Part shown: one piece after another, positions 1 through 41,920 of the stretch | Numbering within the stretch: position 1 is the first letter of the stretch | Layout of the letters: every line of letters starts with the position of its first letter | DNA from: Okapia johnstoni | Lineage: Eukaryota; Chordata; Mammalia; Artiodactyla; Giraffidae | Assembly (NCBI GenBank): GCA_024291935.2 | Contig: CM044315.1 | Location: 51,372,385-51,436,384 of the forward strand | DNA length: 64,000 nucleotides | Direction: 5' to 3' | Made by a program: the position numbers and the translations under genes | The notes under the pieces: model-generated | What the model was told of the DNA's origin: nothing | Seen by the model: only the letters and a program-made list of their open reading frames with translations | Database searches by the model: none

Positions 1-394
1 CGCATAGATCTAGGAAATGAATTCAAATTAGACTTGTACAAGATTACTCTTTCTTAAAACTTTTAAAAATAAATACTGTGACCCCTGGTAATTATTTTAT
101 TCTGAGCTTACACATTTCTGCTTTCCTGATATGTCAAATTTAGCCTAATTATTCAGTTGCTAATTTAAATTCCTTGAATTTGTTATCTTAAACTGGATTC
201 TTGTTAAGAAAACATAGAAGTCTTCTATTCATTAAAAAATAATTATTGGGCATAAATTATTAGCCATCTTTAGAATGCCGCATTTCCTAGAACTCAAAGA
301 TTTCAGAAAGTAAAGGCTCATCTAAGCAGAAAGCGTATGAGGTGTCGTAACCGTAATTCCAATGACGTGTAAAATGATAAGTCAGTGACCATAC
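1..394. other. TNNI3K intron (downstream of the hinge exon), partial
   Basis: AT-rich sequence with no exon, RNA gene or recognisable repeat. It is the 5' part (in transcription) of the intron that precedes the catalytic-loop exon. Confidence 0.7.
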
Positions 395-30164
<29,770 letters not shown>

Positions 30165-30239
30165 CTGGATAGGAAAGAGCTGGGTTAGGAGATTCACTGG
30201 GGGCATCTGTCTAACAAATTCATTTTACAATTAAAATGT

Positions 30240-30440
30240 ATGAATACAACTCATCTTTAGGAGTCACCATTCTAAAACACAATATTTTTCCATCTCCCTT
30301 CTCTGAAATCTCCAATGGCTTGCTTTTGCCTAGAAAATAAAAGCCAAGCTCCTTACTATGGTATTCAAGGTCCTCTCAATCTGATGGTATCCTTGAAAAT
30401 GTATTTCCCATGACTCTCTTTCCTTTTTTTTTATGCCTGT
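30240..30440 (+). repeat. L2 LINE, upstream part
   Basis: 'aaatctccaatggcttgctt', 'aaagccaagctccttactat' and 'gtattcaaggtcctctcaat' match L2. It is continued after a young L1 insertion. Confidence 0.65.
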
Positions 30441-30454
30441 AAACAATCATTCAG

Positions 30455-30745
30455 TTTATTTATTTTTTTAATAAATTTATTTATTTTAGTTGGGGGCTAA
30501 TTACTTTACAATATTGTAGTGGTTTTTGCCATACATTGACATGAACCAGCCATGGGTTTACATGTGTTCCCCATCCTGAACCCCCCCCTCCCACCTCCCT
30601 CCCCATCCCATCCCTCTGGGTCATCCCATTGCCCCAGCCCTGAGCATTTGTCTCATGCATTGAACCTGGAATGGTGTTCTGTTTCACATATGATAATATA
30701 CATGTTTCAATGCTATTCTCTCAGAACATCCCACCCTCTTTCATA
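30455..30745 (-). repeat. bovine-type L1 3' end inserted in an L2
   Basis: In reverse orientation it starts at the poly-T side. 'ttactttacaatattgtagt', 'cccatccctctgggtcatcc' and 'tgtttcaatgctattctctc' are ruminant L1 3'-UTR phrases. It includes a short poly-C near 30580. Confidence 0.75.
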
Positions 30746-31135
30746 AACCCAACTGTACAATCAAACTGCTCTCCATTTCTCACTTCTCTGAGTTTTTATT
30801 CACATTATTTCCTCAGTCAGAAGTTCCCTTCTGCCCAATCTACAGATATTTAAACTCAAGCTAAATGCCATCTCCTCCAATATTTCTTTACTTTCCCTCC
30901 ATTTGTTGCCAAATTATTTGCTAAAATTGTCTTCCTTCCTTTTACATCTCACTCAAATTTCTTTCATATCATTTAGAACATTTACCAATTTATATACATG
31001 CCTTATCACCCTTATTAAAGACCAGACTCTTTAAGGACAAAATGTATACCAAATTCATCTATATAATCCTATCCTAGCATGTTGCCATGAAACTAGTAAT
31101 CATTCCATAAAAATCTGTTGAATGAATGAGTGATT
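30746..31135 (+). repeat. L2 LINE, downstream part
   Basis: Continues to the terminal 'ctgttgaatgaatgagtg' end of L2. It is followed by a (CAAA)n run at 31139-31158. Confidence 0.65.
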
Positions 31136-31138
31136 AAA

Positions 31139-31158
31139 ACAAACAAACAAACAAAAAA
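31139..31158. repeat. (CAAA)n simple repeat
   Basis: Tandem acaa units after the L2 end. Confidence 0.85.
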
Positions 31159-31159
31159 T

Positions 31160-32464
31160 AGTAGGAGCTATGGATCAACTGCCTTCATGGAAAGGCACAG
31201 ACTGCCAACAAATCTGCTGACCCTTTAGATTTATTCTACCAGCTCCAAGCCTCTTTTCTCTAGAAAACTGACTGAAGTCATTTCCTCCAGATGGGTTCTT
31301 TTTCATTGTAAATTTTTCTAATGCACTCTCTGTTCTTCAGTTGGTAAAATAATATACATTTGGGGAAATTTTCAAAAGTCTGTTAGTCTTAGAAGAGAGA
31401 ACATGAAGCTGGGATCAAAGAGCTCAAGGAACATCTGTTCCCACACCTCTTCTGTTCTCTTCTATGCCTTCATCCTAAGTCAGGGGCACAAATGGTAACT
31501 GGAGTGCCTCTGTCTCACTCCAAAACATAGAAAGATAGGTTCCACTCTCCCATTTTAAAGATAAAGACACTGAGCCTCAAGGAGGCTTTTTAAACTATCT
31601 GAGGTCATACAACTAATAAGAAGCAGAACTGGAATTCAAATTTAGGCTTGTTTGAAGGTTCTTTGCATCAGATCCTTCTGGTGACCTTGATCTCGTTAAC
31701 ACTAACCTTTAAGCAAATGAACTAACTGAATCAATCTCAGGTAAAACGAAGCTTTCTGTCAGTAGAAGCTTGTTAGATTCAGCTTTGTAGATTCAGCTTG
31801 AAATTGAATGCTGGAACCATTTATATCAAATGTCTGCTATCTTAGACTTCACATGCTTGTGAGTTCAATCTTGGGAACATTTAAAGGAGGTCACATGTGA
31901 TCAAGGCAAATGGAGCTTTTTACAAATTCTCTTATTTTAAACATAGCATAAAATAAAGTAGACAGCATGAATTTTTATTGTAAAAAGGATTCTCAAATGT
32001 TAACATATAGACCCAATATCTTGGGCATAGTTCCAGAACTTATTTTCATTCTAAAAGATAAGGGATCTTAGTCCAATGTAATTTATTCCTAAGTTTGCAC
32101 GTATCCAGTTATTCAGAAGGTCAATATTTTGGCTCAATATTCATTAATTATGAAGTGTTGGCCTTCTGAGAAACTGTCAAAATGTAACATTTAATGAAAC
32201 CACACAGAGTCTATATTGAACTGTAGGTTTTAGTTAGTTTGTTTCAAAATTCAAGAAAATATTAGCCATTGAGAGCAATGTACACTGGAATTATCTGAAT
32301 AATTTCACAGGCTATTTGTATAAATTTAATGCATCTATTGGTTCTTATGATATTTCAAGTCACGATAGGGAGTATATCTCCTACCAATTTTATGGGGATA
32401 CAAAGTATCATGATATACAAATATGCTTGTCATGTGGTTAAGATAAACACACTCATATTAATGC
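31160..32464. other. intronic sequence with one MIR, otherwise no features
   Basis: A MIR complement lies at about 31545-31650 ('aagacactgagcctcaagga'). The rest is unique AT-rich DNA without a gene. Confidence 0.55.
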
Positions 32465-34408
32465 TTCAGTTCAGTTCAGTCACTCAGTCATGTCCAACTA
32501 TTTGCGACCCCATGAATCGCAGCACGCCAGGCCTCCCTGTCCATCACCAACTCCTGGAGTTCACCCAAACCCATGTCCATCGAGTCGTTGATGCCATCCA
32601 GCCATCTCAACCTCTGTCGTCCCCTTCTCCTCCTGCCCACAATCCTTCCCAGCATTAGGGTCTTTTCCAATGAGTCAACTCTTCGCATGAGGTGGCCAAA
32701 GGATTGGAGTTTCAGATTCAACATCAGTCCTTCCAATGAACAACCAGGACTGATCTCCTGTAGGATGGACTGGTTGGATCTCCTTGCAATCCAAGGGACT
32801 CTGAAGTCTTCTCCAACACCACAGTTCAGAAGCATAAATTCTTCGGCACTCAGCTTTCTTCACTGTCCAACTCTCACATCCATATATGACCACTGGAAAA
32901 ACCACAGCCTTGACTAGACGGACCTTTGTTGGCAAAGTAATGTCTCTGCTTTTAAATATGCTATCTAAGTTGGTCATAACCTTCCTTCCAAGGAGTCAGA
33001 ATCTTTTAATTTCATGGCTGCAATCACCATCAGCAGTGATTTTGGAGCCCCAAAAAATAAAGTCTGCCACTGTTTCCCCATCTATTTTCCATGAAGTGAT
33101 GGGACCAGATGCCATGATCTTAGTTTTCTGAATGTTGAGCTTTAAGCCAACTTTTTCACTCTCCTCTTTCACTTTCATCAAGAGGTTCTTTAGTTCTTCT
33201 TCACTTTCTGCCATAAGGGTGGTGTCATCTGCCTATCTGAGGTTATTGATATTTCTCCCAGCAATCTTGATTCCAGCTTGTGTTTCTTCCAGCTCAGCAT
33301 TTCTTATGATGTACTCTGCATATAAGTTAAATAAGTAGGGTGACAATATATAACCTTGATTTACTCCTTTTCCTATTTGGAACCAGTGTGTTGTTCCATG
33401 TCCAGTTTTAACTGTTGCTTCCTGACCTGCATACAGGTTTCTCAAGAGACAGGTCAGATGGTCTGGTATTCCCATCTCTTTCAGAATTTTCCACAGTTTA
33501 TTGTGATCCACACAGTCAAAGGCTTTGGCATAGTCAATAAAGCAGAAATAGATGTTTTTCTGGAACTCTCTTGCTTTTTCGAAGATCCAGCAGATGTTGG
33601 TCATTTGATCTCTGGTTCCTCTGCCTTTTCTAAAACCAGCTTGAACATCTGGAAGTTTATGGTTCATGTATTGCTGAAGCCTGGCTTGGAGAATTTTGAG
33701 CGTTACTTCACTAGCTTGTGAGATGAGTGCAATTGTGCAGTAGTTTGAGCAATCTTTGGCATTGCCTTTGGGATTGGAATGAAAACTGACCTTTTCCAGT
33801 CCTGCGACCACTGCTGAGTTTTCCACATTTGCTGGCATATTGAGTGAAGCACTTTCACAGCATCATCTTTCAGGATTTGAAATAGCTCAACTGGAATTCC
33901 ATCACCTCCACTAGCTTTGTTCGTAGTGATGCTTTCTAAGGCCCACTTGACTTCACATTCCAGGATGTCTGGCTCTAGGTGAGTGATCACACCATCGTGA
34001 TTATCTGGGTCATGAAGATCTGTTTTGTACAGTTCTTCTGTGTCTTCTTGCTACATCTTCTTAATATCTTCTGCTTCTGTTAGGTCCATACCATTTCTGT
34101 CCTTTATCGAGCCTATCTTTGCATGAAATGTTCCTTTGGTATCTCTAATTTTCTTGAAGAGATCTCTAGTCTTTCCCATTCTGTTGTTTTCCTCTATTTC
34201 TTTGCACTGATCACTGAGGAAGGCTTTCTTATCTCTCCTTGCTATTCTTTGGAACTCTGCATTTGGATGGGAATATCTTTCCTTTTCTCCTTTGCTTTTT
34301 GCTTCTCTTCTTTCTCCAGCTATTTGTAAGGCCTCCTCAGACAGCCATTTTGCTTTTTTGCATTTCTTTTCCATGGGGATGGTCTTGATCCCTGTCTCCT
34401 GTACAATG
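32465..34408 (-). mobile_element. BovB (RTE LINE), RT-containing 3' two-thirds, 5' truncated
   Basis: About 1.9 kb on the minus strand, from the terminal 'cagttcagttcagtcactca' to the pre-RT region. Decoded pieces include FCFIDYAKAFDCVDHNKLW (RT), GVNQGYILSPYLFNLYAEY, KAKWLSEEALQIAGERREA and GSKITADGDCSHEIKR. The YADD-box codons read 'gataggcagatg' on the minus strand, with a stop before ADD. Several frameshifts separate the pieces, so it is not functional. Confidence 0.93.
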
Positions 34409-35047
34409 CTTAGCCTGGAACATATATCTATTAAATAATTTTAACCATGCTTCCCCTAATCTAGGACCTGAAAGAGTGGGTTGATCAATTTCACCTCCTT
34501 TCCACTACATGAAGTCCCATGAAGTCCCAAACTGAATCACTTTTATTCACCACTACGCTAAATATATAATAAGCATCCAGATAATTATTGAATTGGACTG
34601 TATTTCTAGGTAAAAAATAGGAATATATATCTACTAGTCATAAAGGAATTTAAACATTAACAATTAGGACTCAAATATATGATAGAAATTTTTAAATAGT
34701 TCAACACACACATTTATTGATCCTTTACTCTGAATTAACCTTTAGCAAATCCCAAGTGCCTGCTACATGCCAGGAACTGTCACTGGCATTTTTACATACA
34801 TTGTCTCATTAAGATTTCTGCAGGCCATAAAATTCTGTGGTATTAAATACTTTTGAGAAAATACATAGTTTTAATTTTTCTCCCCCAAAACAATAACAAA
34901 ACTACTAGTGAAACTGTATACTAGAAAAAAAGTCTTATCACAGAAAGGATGTCTTAATAATCTTTAAACTCTTTAAAAAAAGAACTTTATCATACTTAGA
35001 TTTGTATAAATGATATATATACATATGTGTCAGTATTTACATATATA

Positions 35048-35082
<35 letters not shown>

Positions 35083-35120
35083 CATTATTATCATTATTAA
35101 AGAACCAAGATTCAAATATT
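34409..35120. other. intronic sequence with MIR trace and TA/TG microsatellite
   Basis: A MIR complement lies at about 34690-34860 ('gtgcctgctacatgccagga'). A (GT)n(AT)n tract lies at 35041-35082, immediately before the next BovB. No gene. Confidence 0.6.
35041..35082. repeat. (GT)n(AT)n microsatellite
   Basis: gtgtgtgtgt passes into an uninterrupted AT run, followed by cattatt units. Confidence 0.9.
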
Positions 35121-36026
35121 CAGTTCAGTTCAGTCACTCAGTCGTGTCCGACTCTTTACGACCCCATGAACTGCAGCACGTCAGGCCTCCCTTTCCATCA
35201 CCAACTCCTGGAATTCATCCAATCTCATGTCCATTGAGTCGGTGATGCCATCCAACCATCTCTTCCTCTGTCGTCCCCTTCTCCTCCTCCCCTCAATCTT
35301 TCTCAGCATCAGGGTCTTTTCAAAGGAGTCAGCTCTTCGCATCAGGTGGCCAAAGTATTGGAGTTTCAGCTTCAACATCAGTCCTTCCAATGAACACCCA
35401 GGACTGATCTCTTTTAGGATGGACTGGTTGGATCTCCTTGCAGTCCAAGGGACTCTCAAGAGTCTTCTCCAACACCACAGTTCAAAAGCATCAGTTCTTC
35501 GGTGCTCAGCTTTCTTTATAGTCCAACTTTCACAACCATACCTGACCCCTGGACAAACCATAGCCTTGACTAGACGGACCTTTGTGGACAAAGGAATGTC
35601 TCTGCTTTTTAATATGCTGTCTAGGTTGGTCACAACTTTCCTTCCAAGGAGTAAGCGTCTTTTAATTTCATGGCTGCAGTCACCATCTGCAGTGATTTTG
35701 GAGCCCCCAAAAATAAAGTCAGCCACTATTTCCACTGTTTCCTCATCCTTTTGCCATGAAGTGATGTGACCGATGCCCATGATCTTGGTTTTCTGAATGT
35801 TGAGCTTTAAGCCAACTTTTTCACTCTTTTCTCTCACTTTCATCAAGAGGCTCTTTAGCTCTTCTTCACTTTCTTCCATAAGTGTGGCGTCATCTGCATA
35901 TCTGAGGTTATTGATATTTCTCTCGGCAATCTTGATTCCAGCTTGTGCTTCTTCCAGCCCAGAATTTCTCATGACGTATTCTGTATATAAGTTAAATAAG
36001 CAGGGTAACAATATACAGCCTTGACG
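35121..36026 (-). mobile_element. BovB 3' segment with long open RT tail
   Basis: Minus strand; about 276 codons are uninterrupted from 36011 to 35181. It retains the RT motif LRYADDATLMEESEEE and the C-terminal region WCWRRLLRVPWTARRSNQ and [19 protein letters not shown]. It is the best-preserved BovB frame here, but it lacks the endonuclease and the N-terminal half of RT. It is a truncated, dead copy and not a host gene. Confidence 0.93.
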
Positions 36027-37184
36027 TATGGGTATCCTTTATTGATGAAAGGAATAAGCATGACAAAGTGCCTATCACAAAGTCATTGTTTTATGAGCAC
36101 AAAAAACAGATTGGAGCTCTTTGTTTTGATAGAAGAGAATTACTATATATTACACACTAAAAATATTTTCATTTGCTAGTTGACTCCTCAAAATATCCAA
36201 GTTGAATCTCTACAATTTCCAGGTTGTAATTTAAATACTTGTTCGAACATTCTTTTCTTTCTTCTTAGAAAATTTCTGTTTTCTTTCTCTGATGGTAATA
36301 TACCTAGTCTCAAGGCCAAGCTCGGTTCCCAGGTCCTCTGAGAACCTTTCACAAATACTTTACTGTATTAAACATTTCTTTCTCTAAATGCTTACACTAT
36401 TTATCCTCACAACTTAATCTTTTCATTAATTATCACTGTGTGTAAACCACTATTATACAAAAATTAATTAAACTATTTTTATCATGTTCTGAACTTGTCT
36501 CAATGAAGTGTAGGAAATTTTGATTCCAGATTAAGAAGGATTTTTCACCTGAGACACTGGGATTTAATCCTTCTAACTAAAAGAGTTATACCTTACCATT
36601 TTAAATTCCAGAGATTTAAAAAGTAATGCCTACAAGAGAAAGGTCCTCATTGTTCTTGTTACTGAATGTTTCTGCTACAGTATGATTTTAACTTATTGAC
36701 TCGCACTCAATTGGCTTCCCACTCTGAACTCCATCTTATGAAATCACTGACAGTGATAAAGAAAAAAATGACCACATCAATAGGAGCTAAATGTCTCACG
36801 GAAGAGAAAGTAAAGTAAGGTACATTCTACGTGGGATAAAATGGCGATCAATCAGAGCTGAAATTCCCCAAATTAAATATACGTGTTTCATACCTAGTAG
36901 ACTTTCCAATAAATATCTACACTTTGAAATTAAGTTTTTCTTTGCTATATTTAAAGTGATATTCCATTTCCTGTGACTTCTTTGGAGTGTCCTTCAAATT
37001 CATACTTACACTGATGTTTTCCTTAGGATTTATAGTTTGTTTAAAGCTACAGTTTTCTCTTATATATATCTTTATCTAACCTTTACTATCGAAAATTATA
37101 GAGAACAGAATCATGAATCTCTTTTGGGATAATACCCACTTCCATTTAGTAGAAGATCTGTATTAACAAAGTTTTAGAAGAAAA
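36027..37184. other. intronic sequence without recognised features
   Basis: AT-rich unique DNA between BovB copies. No exon, RNA or repeat recognised. Confidence 0.5.
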
Positions 37185-37285
37185 TTTTTTTTTTTTAATT
37201 TTTATTGGAGTGCAGTTGATTTACAATATTGTATTAGTTTCAGGTGTACAGCAAAGTGAATCAGTTACACATATACATATCTCCT
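37185..37285 (-). repeat. L1 3' tail
   Basis: Poly-T followed by 'tttattggagtgcagttgat' and 'agtttcaggtgtacagcaaa', the complement of an older artiodactyl L1 end. Confidence 0.65.
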
Positions 37286-37427
37286 GTCTTTTTAAGATTA
37301 TTTTCCCATGTGAAGAAAATGTTTTTGAAAGTTTATGCTTCAGGAACTCAAAATGATCCCAAAGATACTAATATGCAAGTTGATTCAGATTTGAAAATTT
37401 TCAGTGTTTCCAGTTCGAACTTTCAAT

Positions 37428-37598
37428 GTTGTGTGCTCAGTCACTCAGTCGTGTCCAATTCTTTGCCACCCCATGGGCTATAGCCTACAAGGTTCTTCTG
37501 TCCATGGAATTTTCCAGACCAGAATAATGATCGGGTTGTCATTTCCTCCTCCAGGGGATCTTCCTGACCCAGGGACAGAACTCACATCTCTTGTGTTT
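37428..37598 (-). repeat. Bov-tA SINE with 10-bp target-site duplication
   Basis: 'gtgtgctcagtcactcagtc' to 'cctgacccagggacagaact'. Flanked by exact 'aactttcaat' repeats at 37418-37427 and 37599-37608. Confidence 0.93.
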
Positions 37599-37973
37599 AA
37601 CTTTCAATAACCCATTCCAATTGTGCCCCATTGAACAATACCCTCTTTCTAAACTTTTCATTTTTTTCAAGAGTAGTCTACATCTTTTATACACATATTC
37701 TTGCCTTTTAATCACTCCTGAGCCCACCTACAGTCTGGCTTCAGACCTTACCACTCTAGGGAAATTTCTTTGGAAAATGACATCAAAGATCTCCCAACTG
37801 TTAATTCCAATGTATATCTTTGGGTCTTTTACTTATTTTAATATTTCGTCACCATTTCTTACTATTTGTCTTCTCCTTAAGATTCTATCCTTTGTTAAGA
37901 CTGACTGACATAATGATCTTTGAGTTTGACCCCTACCCCTCTGCCAGCTTTTTATTGTCCTACTCTAGAGGTG

Positions 37974-40783
37974 ATGGAGCTATCCCACATCCAAGGTCAG
38001 GAAGTGGTCAAACAGGAGATGGCAAGAGTGAACGTTGACATTCTAGGAATCAGTGAACTAAAATGTACTGGAATGGGTTAATTTAACTCAGATGACCATT
38101 ATATCTACTACTGTGGGCAGGAATCCCTTAGAAGAAATGGAGTAGCCATCATGGAAAACAAAACAGTCCGAAACGCATTACTTGGATGCAATCTCAAAAA
38201 CGACAGAATGATCTCTGTTCGTTTCCAAGGCAAACCATTCAATATCATGGTAATCCAAGCCTAAGCCCCAACCAGTAATGCTGAAGAAGCTGAAGTTGAA
38301 TGGTTCTATGAAGACCTACAAGATCTTTTAGAACTAACACCCAAAAAAGATGTCCTTTTCATTATAGGGGACTGGAATGCAAAAGTAGGAAGTCAAGAAA
38401 CACCTGCAGTAACAGGAAAATTTGGCCTTGGAGTACAGAATGAAGCAGGGCAAAGGCTAAAAGAGTATTTCCAAGAGAAAGCACTGGTCATAGCAAACAC
38501 CCTCTTCCAACAACACAAGAGAAGACTCTACACATGGGCATCACCAGATGGTCAACACCGAAATCAGATTCATTATATTCTTTGCAGCCAAAGATGAAGA
38601 AGCTCTATATAGTCAGCAAAAACAAGACTGGGAGCTGACTGTGGCTCAGATCATGAACTCCTTATTGGCAAATTCAGACTTAAACTGAAGAAAGTAGGGA
38701 AAACAATTAGACCATTCAGGTATGACCTAAATCAAATCCCTTATGATTATACAGTGGAAGTGAGAAATGCATTTAAGGGGCTAGATCTGATAGACAGAGT
38801 GCCTGATGAACTATGGACAGAGGTTCATGACACTGTACAGGAGACAGGGATCAAGACCATCTCCATGGAAAAGAAATACAAAAAAGCAAAATGGCTGTCT
38901 GAGGAGGCCTTACAAATAGCTGTGAAAAGAAGAGAAGTGAAAAGCAAAGGAGAAAAGGAAAGATATTCCCATTTGAATGCTGAGTTTCAAAGAATAGCAA
39001 GGAGAGATAAGAAAGCCTTCCTCAGCGATCAGTGCAAAGAAATAGAGGAAAACAACAGAATGGGAAAGACTAGAGATCTCTTCAAGAAATTTAGATATAC
39101 CAAGGGAACATTGCATGCAAAGATGGGCTCAATAAATAACAGAAATGGTATGGACCTAACAGAAGCAGAAGATATTAAGAAGACGTGGCAAGAATACACA
39201 GAACTGTGCAAAAAAGATCTTCATGATCCAGGTAATCACGATGTGTGATCACTCACCTAGAACCAGATATCCTGGAATGTGAAGTCAAGTGGGCCTTAGA
39301 AAGCATCACTACGAACAAAGCTAGTGGAGGTGATGGAATTCCAGTTGAGCTATTTCAAATCCTGAAAGATGATGCTGTGAAAGTGCTTCACTCAATATGC
39401 CAGCAAATTTGGAAAACTCAGCAGTGGCCACAGGACTGGAAAAGGTCAGTTTTCATTCCAATCTCAAAGAAAGGCAATGCCAAAGAATGCTCAAACTACT
39501 GAAACAATTGCACTCATCTCACACACTAGTAAAGTAATGCTCAAAATTCTCCAAGCCAGGCTTCAGCAATACATGAACCGTGAACTTCCAGATGTTCAAG
39601 CTGGTTTTAGAAAAGGCACAGGAACCAGAGATCAAACTGCCAACATCTGCTGGATCTTCGAAAAAGCAAGAGAGTTCCAGAAAAACATCTATTTCTGCTT
39701 TATTGACTATGCCAAAGCCTTAGACTGTGTGGATCACAATAAACTGGAAAATTCTGAGAGAGATGGGAATACCACACCACCTGACCTGCCTCTTGACAAA
39801 CCTGTATGCAGATCAGGAAGCAACAGTTAGAACTGGACATGGAACAACAGACTGGTTCCACGTAGGAAAAAGAGTACGGCAAGGCTGTATATTGTCACCC
39901 TGCTTATTTAACTTATATGCAGAGTACATCATGAGAAATGTTGGGCTGGAAGCAGCACAAGCTGGAATCAAGATTGCTGGGAGAAACATCAAGAACCCCT
40001 GATATGGAGATGACACCACCCTTATGGCAGAAAGTGAAGAAGAACTAAAGAACCTCTTGATGAAAGTGAGAGAGGAGAGTGAAAAAGTTGGCTTAAAATT
40101 CAACATTCAGAAAACTAAGATCATGGCATCTGGTCCCATCACTTCATGGGAAATAGAGGGGGAAACAGTGGAAACAGTGTCGGACTTTATTTTTTTGGGC
40201 TCCAAAATCACTGCTGATGGTGATTGCAGCCATGAAATTAAAAGACGCTTCCTCCTTGGAGGAAAGTTATGACCAACTTAGACAGCATATTAAAAAGCAG
40301 ACATTACTTTGCCAACAAACGTCTGTCTAGTCAAGGCTATGGTTTTTCCAGGGGTCAGGTACGGATGTGAGAGTTGGAATGTGAAGAAAGCTGAGTGACG
40401 AAGTATTGATGCTTCTGAACTGTGGTGTTGGAGAAGACTCTTGAGAGTCCCTTGGACTGCAAGGAGATCCAACCAGTCTATCCTAAAGGAGATCAGTCCT
40501 GGGTGTTCATTGGAAGGACTGATGTTGAAGCTGAAACTCCAATACTTGGGCCACCTGATGCGAAGAGCTGACTCATTGGAAAAGACCCTGATGCTGGGAA
40601 AGATTGGGGGCAGGAGGAACAGGGGATGACAGAGGATGAGATGGCTGGATGGCATCACCGACTCGATGGACATGAGTTTGGGTAAACTCCGGGAGTTGAT
40701 GATGGACAGGGAGGCCCTGCTTGCTGCAATTCATGGGGTTGCAAAGAGTCAGAGATGACTGAGCGACTGAAGTGAACTGATCT
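37974..40783 (+). mobile_element. BovB (RTE LINE), near-complete coding span, decayed
   Basis: The longest BovB in the window, about 2.8 kb. It covers the AP-endonuclease domain (VDILGISELK, then IIGDWNAKVGSQET at about 38365-38405) and the RT domain (FCFIDYAKALDCVDHNKL, VRQGCILSPCLFNLYAEY, GSKITADGDCSHEIKR) through to the 3' end. Stops and frameshifts break it: stops occur inside the endonuclease, the usual IDYIL reads IHYIL, and the YADD box reads YGDD preceded by a stop. It lacks a proper 5' UTR. It is inactive. Confidence 0.93.
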
Positions 40784-41174
40784 GAGAGGTGTCTCTCTGT
40801 TTATCTCTTAAGTGTTTCTTCAGTGTTGCTTTTTTATCACTAACATTGTATTGCTTCCTGATTTCCTTTGTCTTCTTTAATTGCCCTGAATTAATTAAGA
40901 TAATACAGGGAAATCATTTAGGACAAAACTTTATGTTAAGCTAAGAGGAAGTGTTCATTGGTAGTTATTAGCTATCTTGCGTTAAACATTCTCTAGTTGA
41001 TTCTATCTATCACTATTGCTACTACTGCTGCTACTATTTCTAATACTGGTACAATTTCTACAACACACATACGTAAACAAACACACACACACTTCTCTCT
41101 CCAGATGCATATATTTTACCCAGATTCCTCCAATATGGGGTTTACCTTACTTAGCAACTCAGAATTTGATTATA
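40784..41174. other. intronic sequence with short simple repeats
   Basis: Triplet-like 'ctactactgctgctact' near 41020 and an (AC)n run at 41080-41092. Nothing else recognised. Confidence 0.5.
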
Positions 41175-41395
41175 TGGGGGTTTCTCAGGTGGCTCAGTTG
41201 TAAAGAATCTGCCTGCCACTGCAGGAGATGTGGGTTCAATCCGCGGGTCAGGAAAATCCCCTGGAGTAGGAAATGGCAACCCATTCCAGTATTCTTGCCT
41301 GGAAAATTTCATGGAGAGAGGAGCCTCTTGGGCTACAGTCCATGGGGTTGCAAAGAGTTGGACACAACTGAGCAACTGAGCAGCAGCAGCAGCAG
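41175..41395 (+). repeat. Bov-tA SINE with (CAG)n tail
   Basis: Complete head and body ('tttctcaggtggctcagttg', 'ccattccagtattcttgcct'). The tail is a five-unit CAG run at 41381-41395. Confidence 0.92.
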
Positions 41396-41548
41396 ATTTC
41401 TTATATATATTTCTCCTGTTTCCCAATTACTTTTACTCTGGGTTTACACAATCCCCTGCAGTGATTTCATCTTTATCACTTGCCCTTTGATTTTTGGTAA
41501 TGTGAATGAAGTATTAGAATGTGTGGTTTGAGAATGTTGTTATTTAAT

Positions 41549-41745
41549 TGCTCAGTGTGTTTGATTTTTTTGCAATGCCATGGACTGTAGTCCATCAGGC
41601 TCTTCTGTCCATGGGCTTTCCCAGGCAAGAATACTAGAGTGGGTTGCCATTTCCTTCTCCAGAGGATCTTCGCAACCCAGGAATTGCACCTGTGCCTCGT
41701 GTATTGCAGGCAGATTCTTTATGACTGAGTCACTATGGAAGCCCA
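41549..41745 (-). repeat. Bov-tA SINE
   Basis: Reverse copy: 'ctgtccatgggctttcccag' to 'atgactgagtcactatggaa'. Confidence 0.9.
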
Positions 41746-41754
41746 CCTGTGAGC

Positions 41755-41920
41755 TAAATAAGGATATATCATTTAATTCTCACAATAATCTCATGGAACT
41801 GTTACTAATAACCCCATTTAAAAAATAGGAAAAATAAGGTTAAGAATTACACAGTTTTAAGGAAAAGCACCCAAGTTTAAACTCGAATCTATAGAAGTCC
41901 AAAGAATCATACTACTTCAC
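41755..41920 (-). repeat. MIR fragment
   Basis: 'tcatttaattctcacaataa', 'taataaccccatttaaaaaa' and 'aggttaagaattacaca' are the MIR complement. Confidence 0.55.

Noticed and set aside
33233..33838. Reverse-transcriptase-like protein frame
   Set aside because: It is part of a truncated BovB LINE, not a host or viral gene; frameshifts on both sides.
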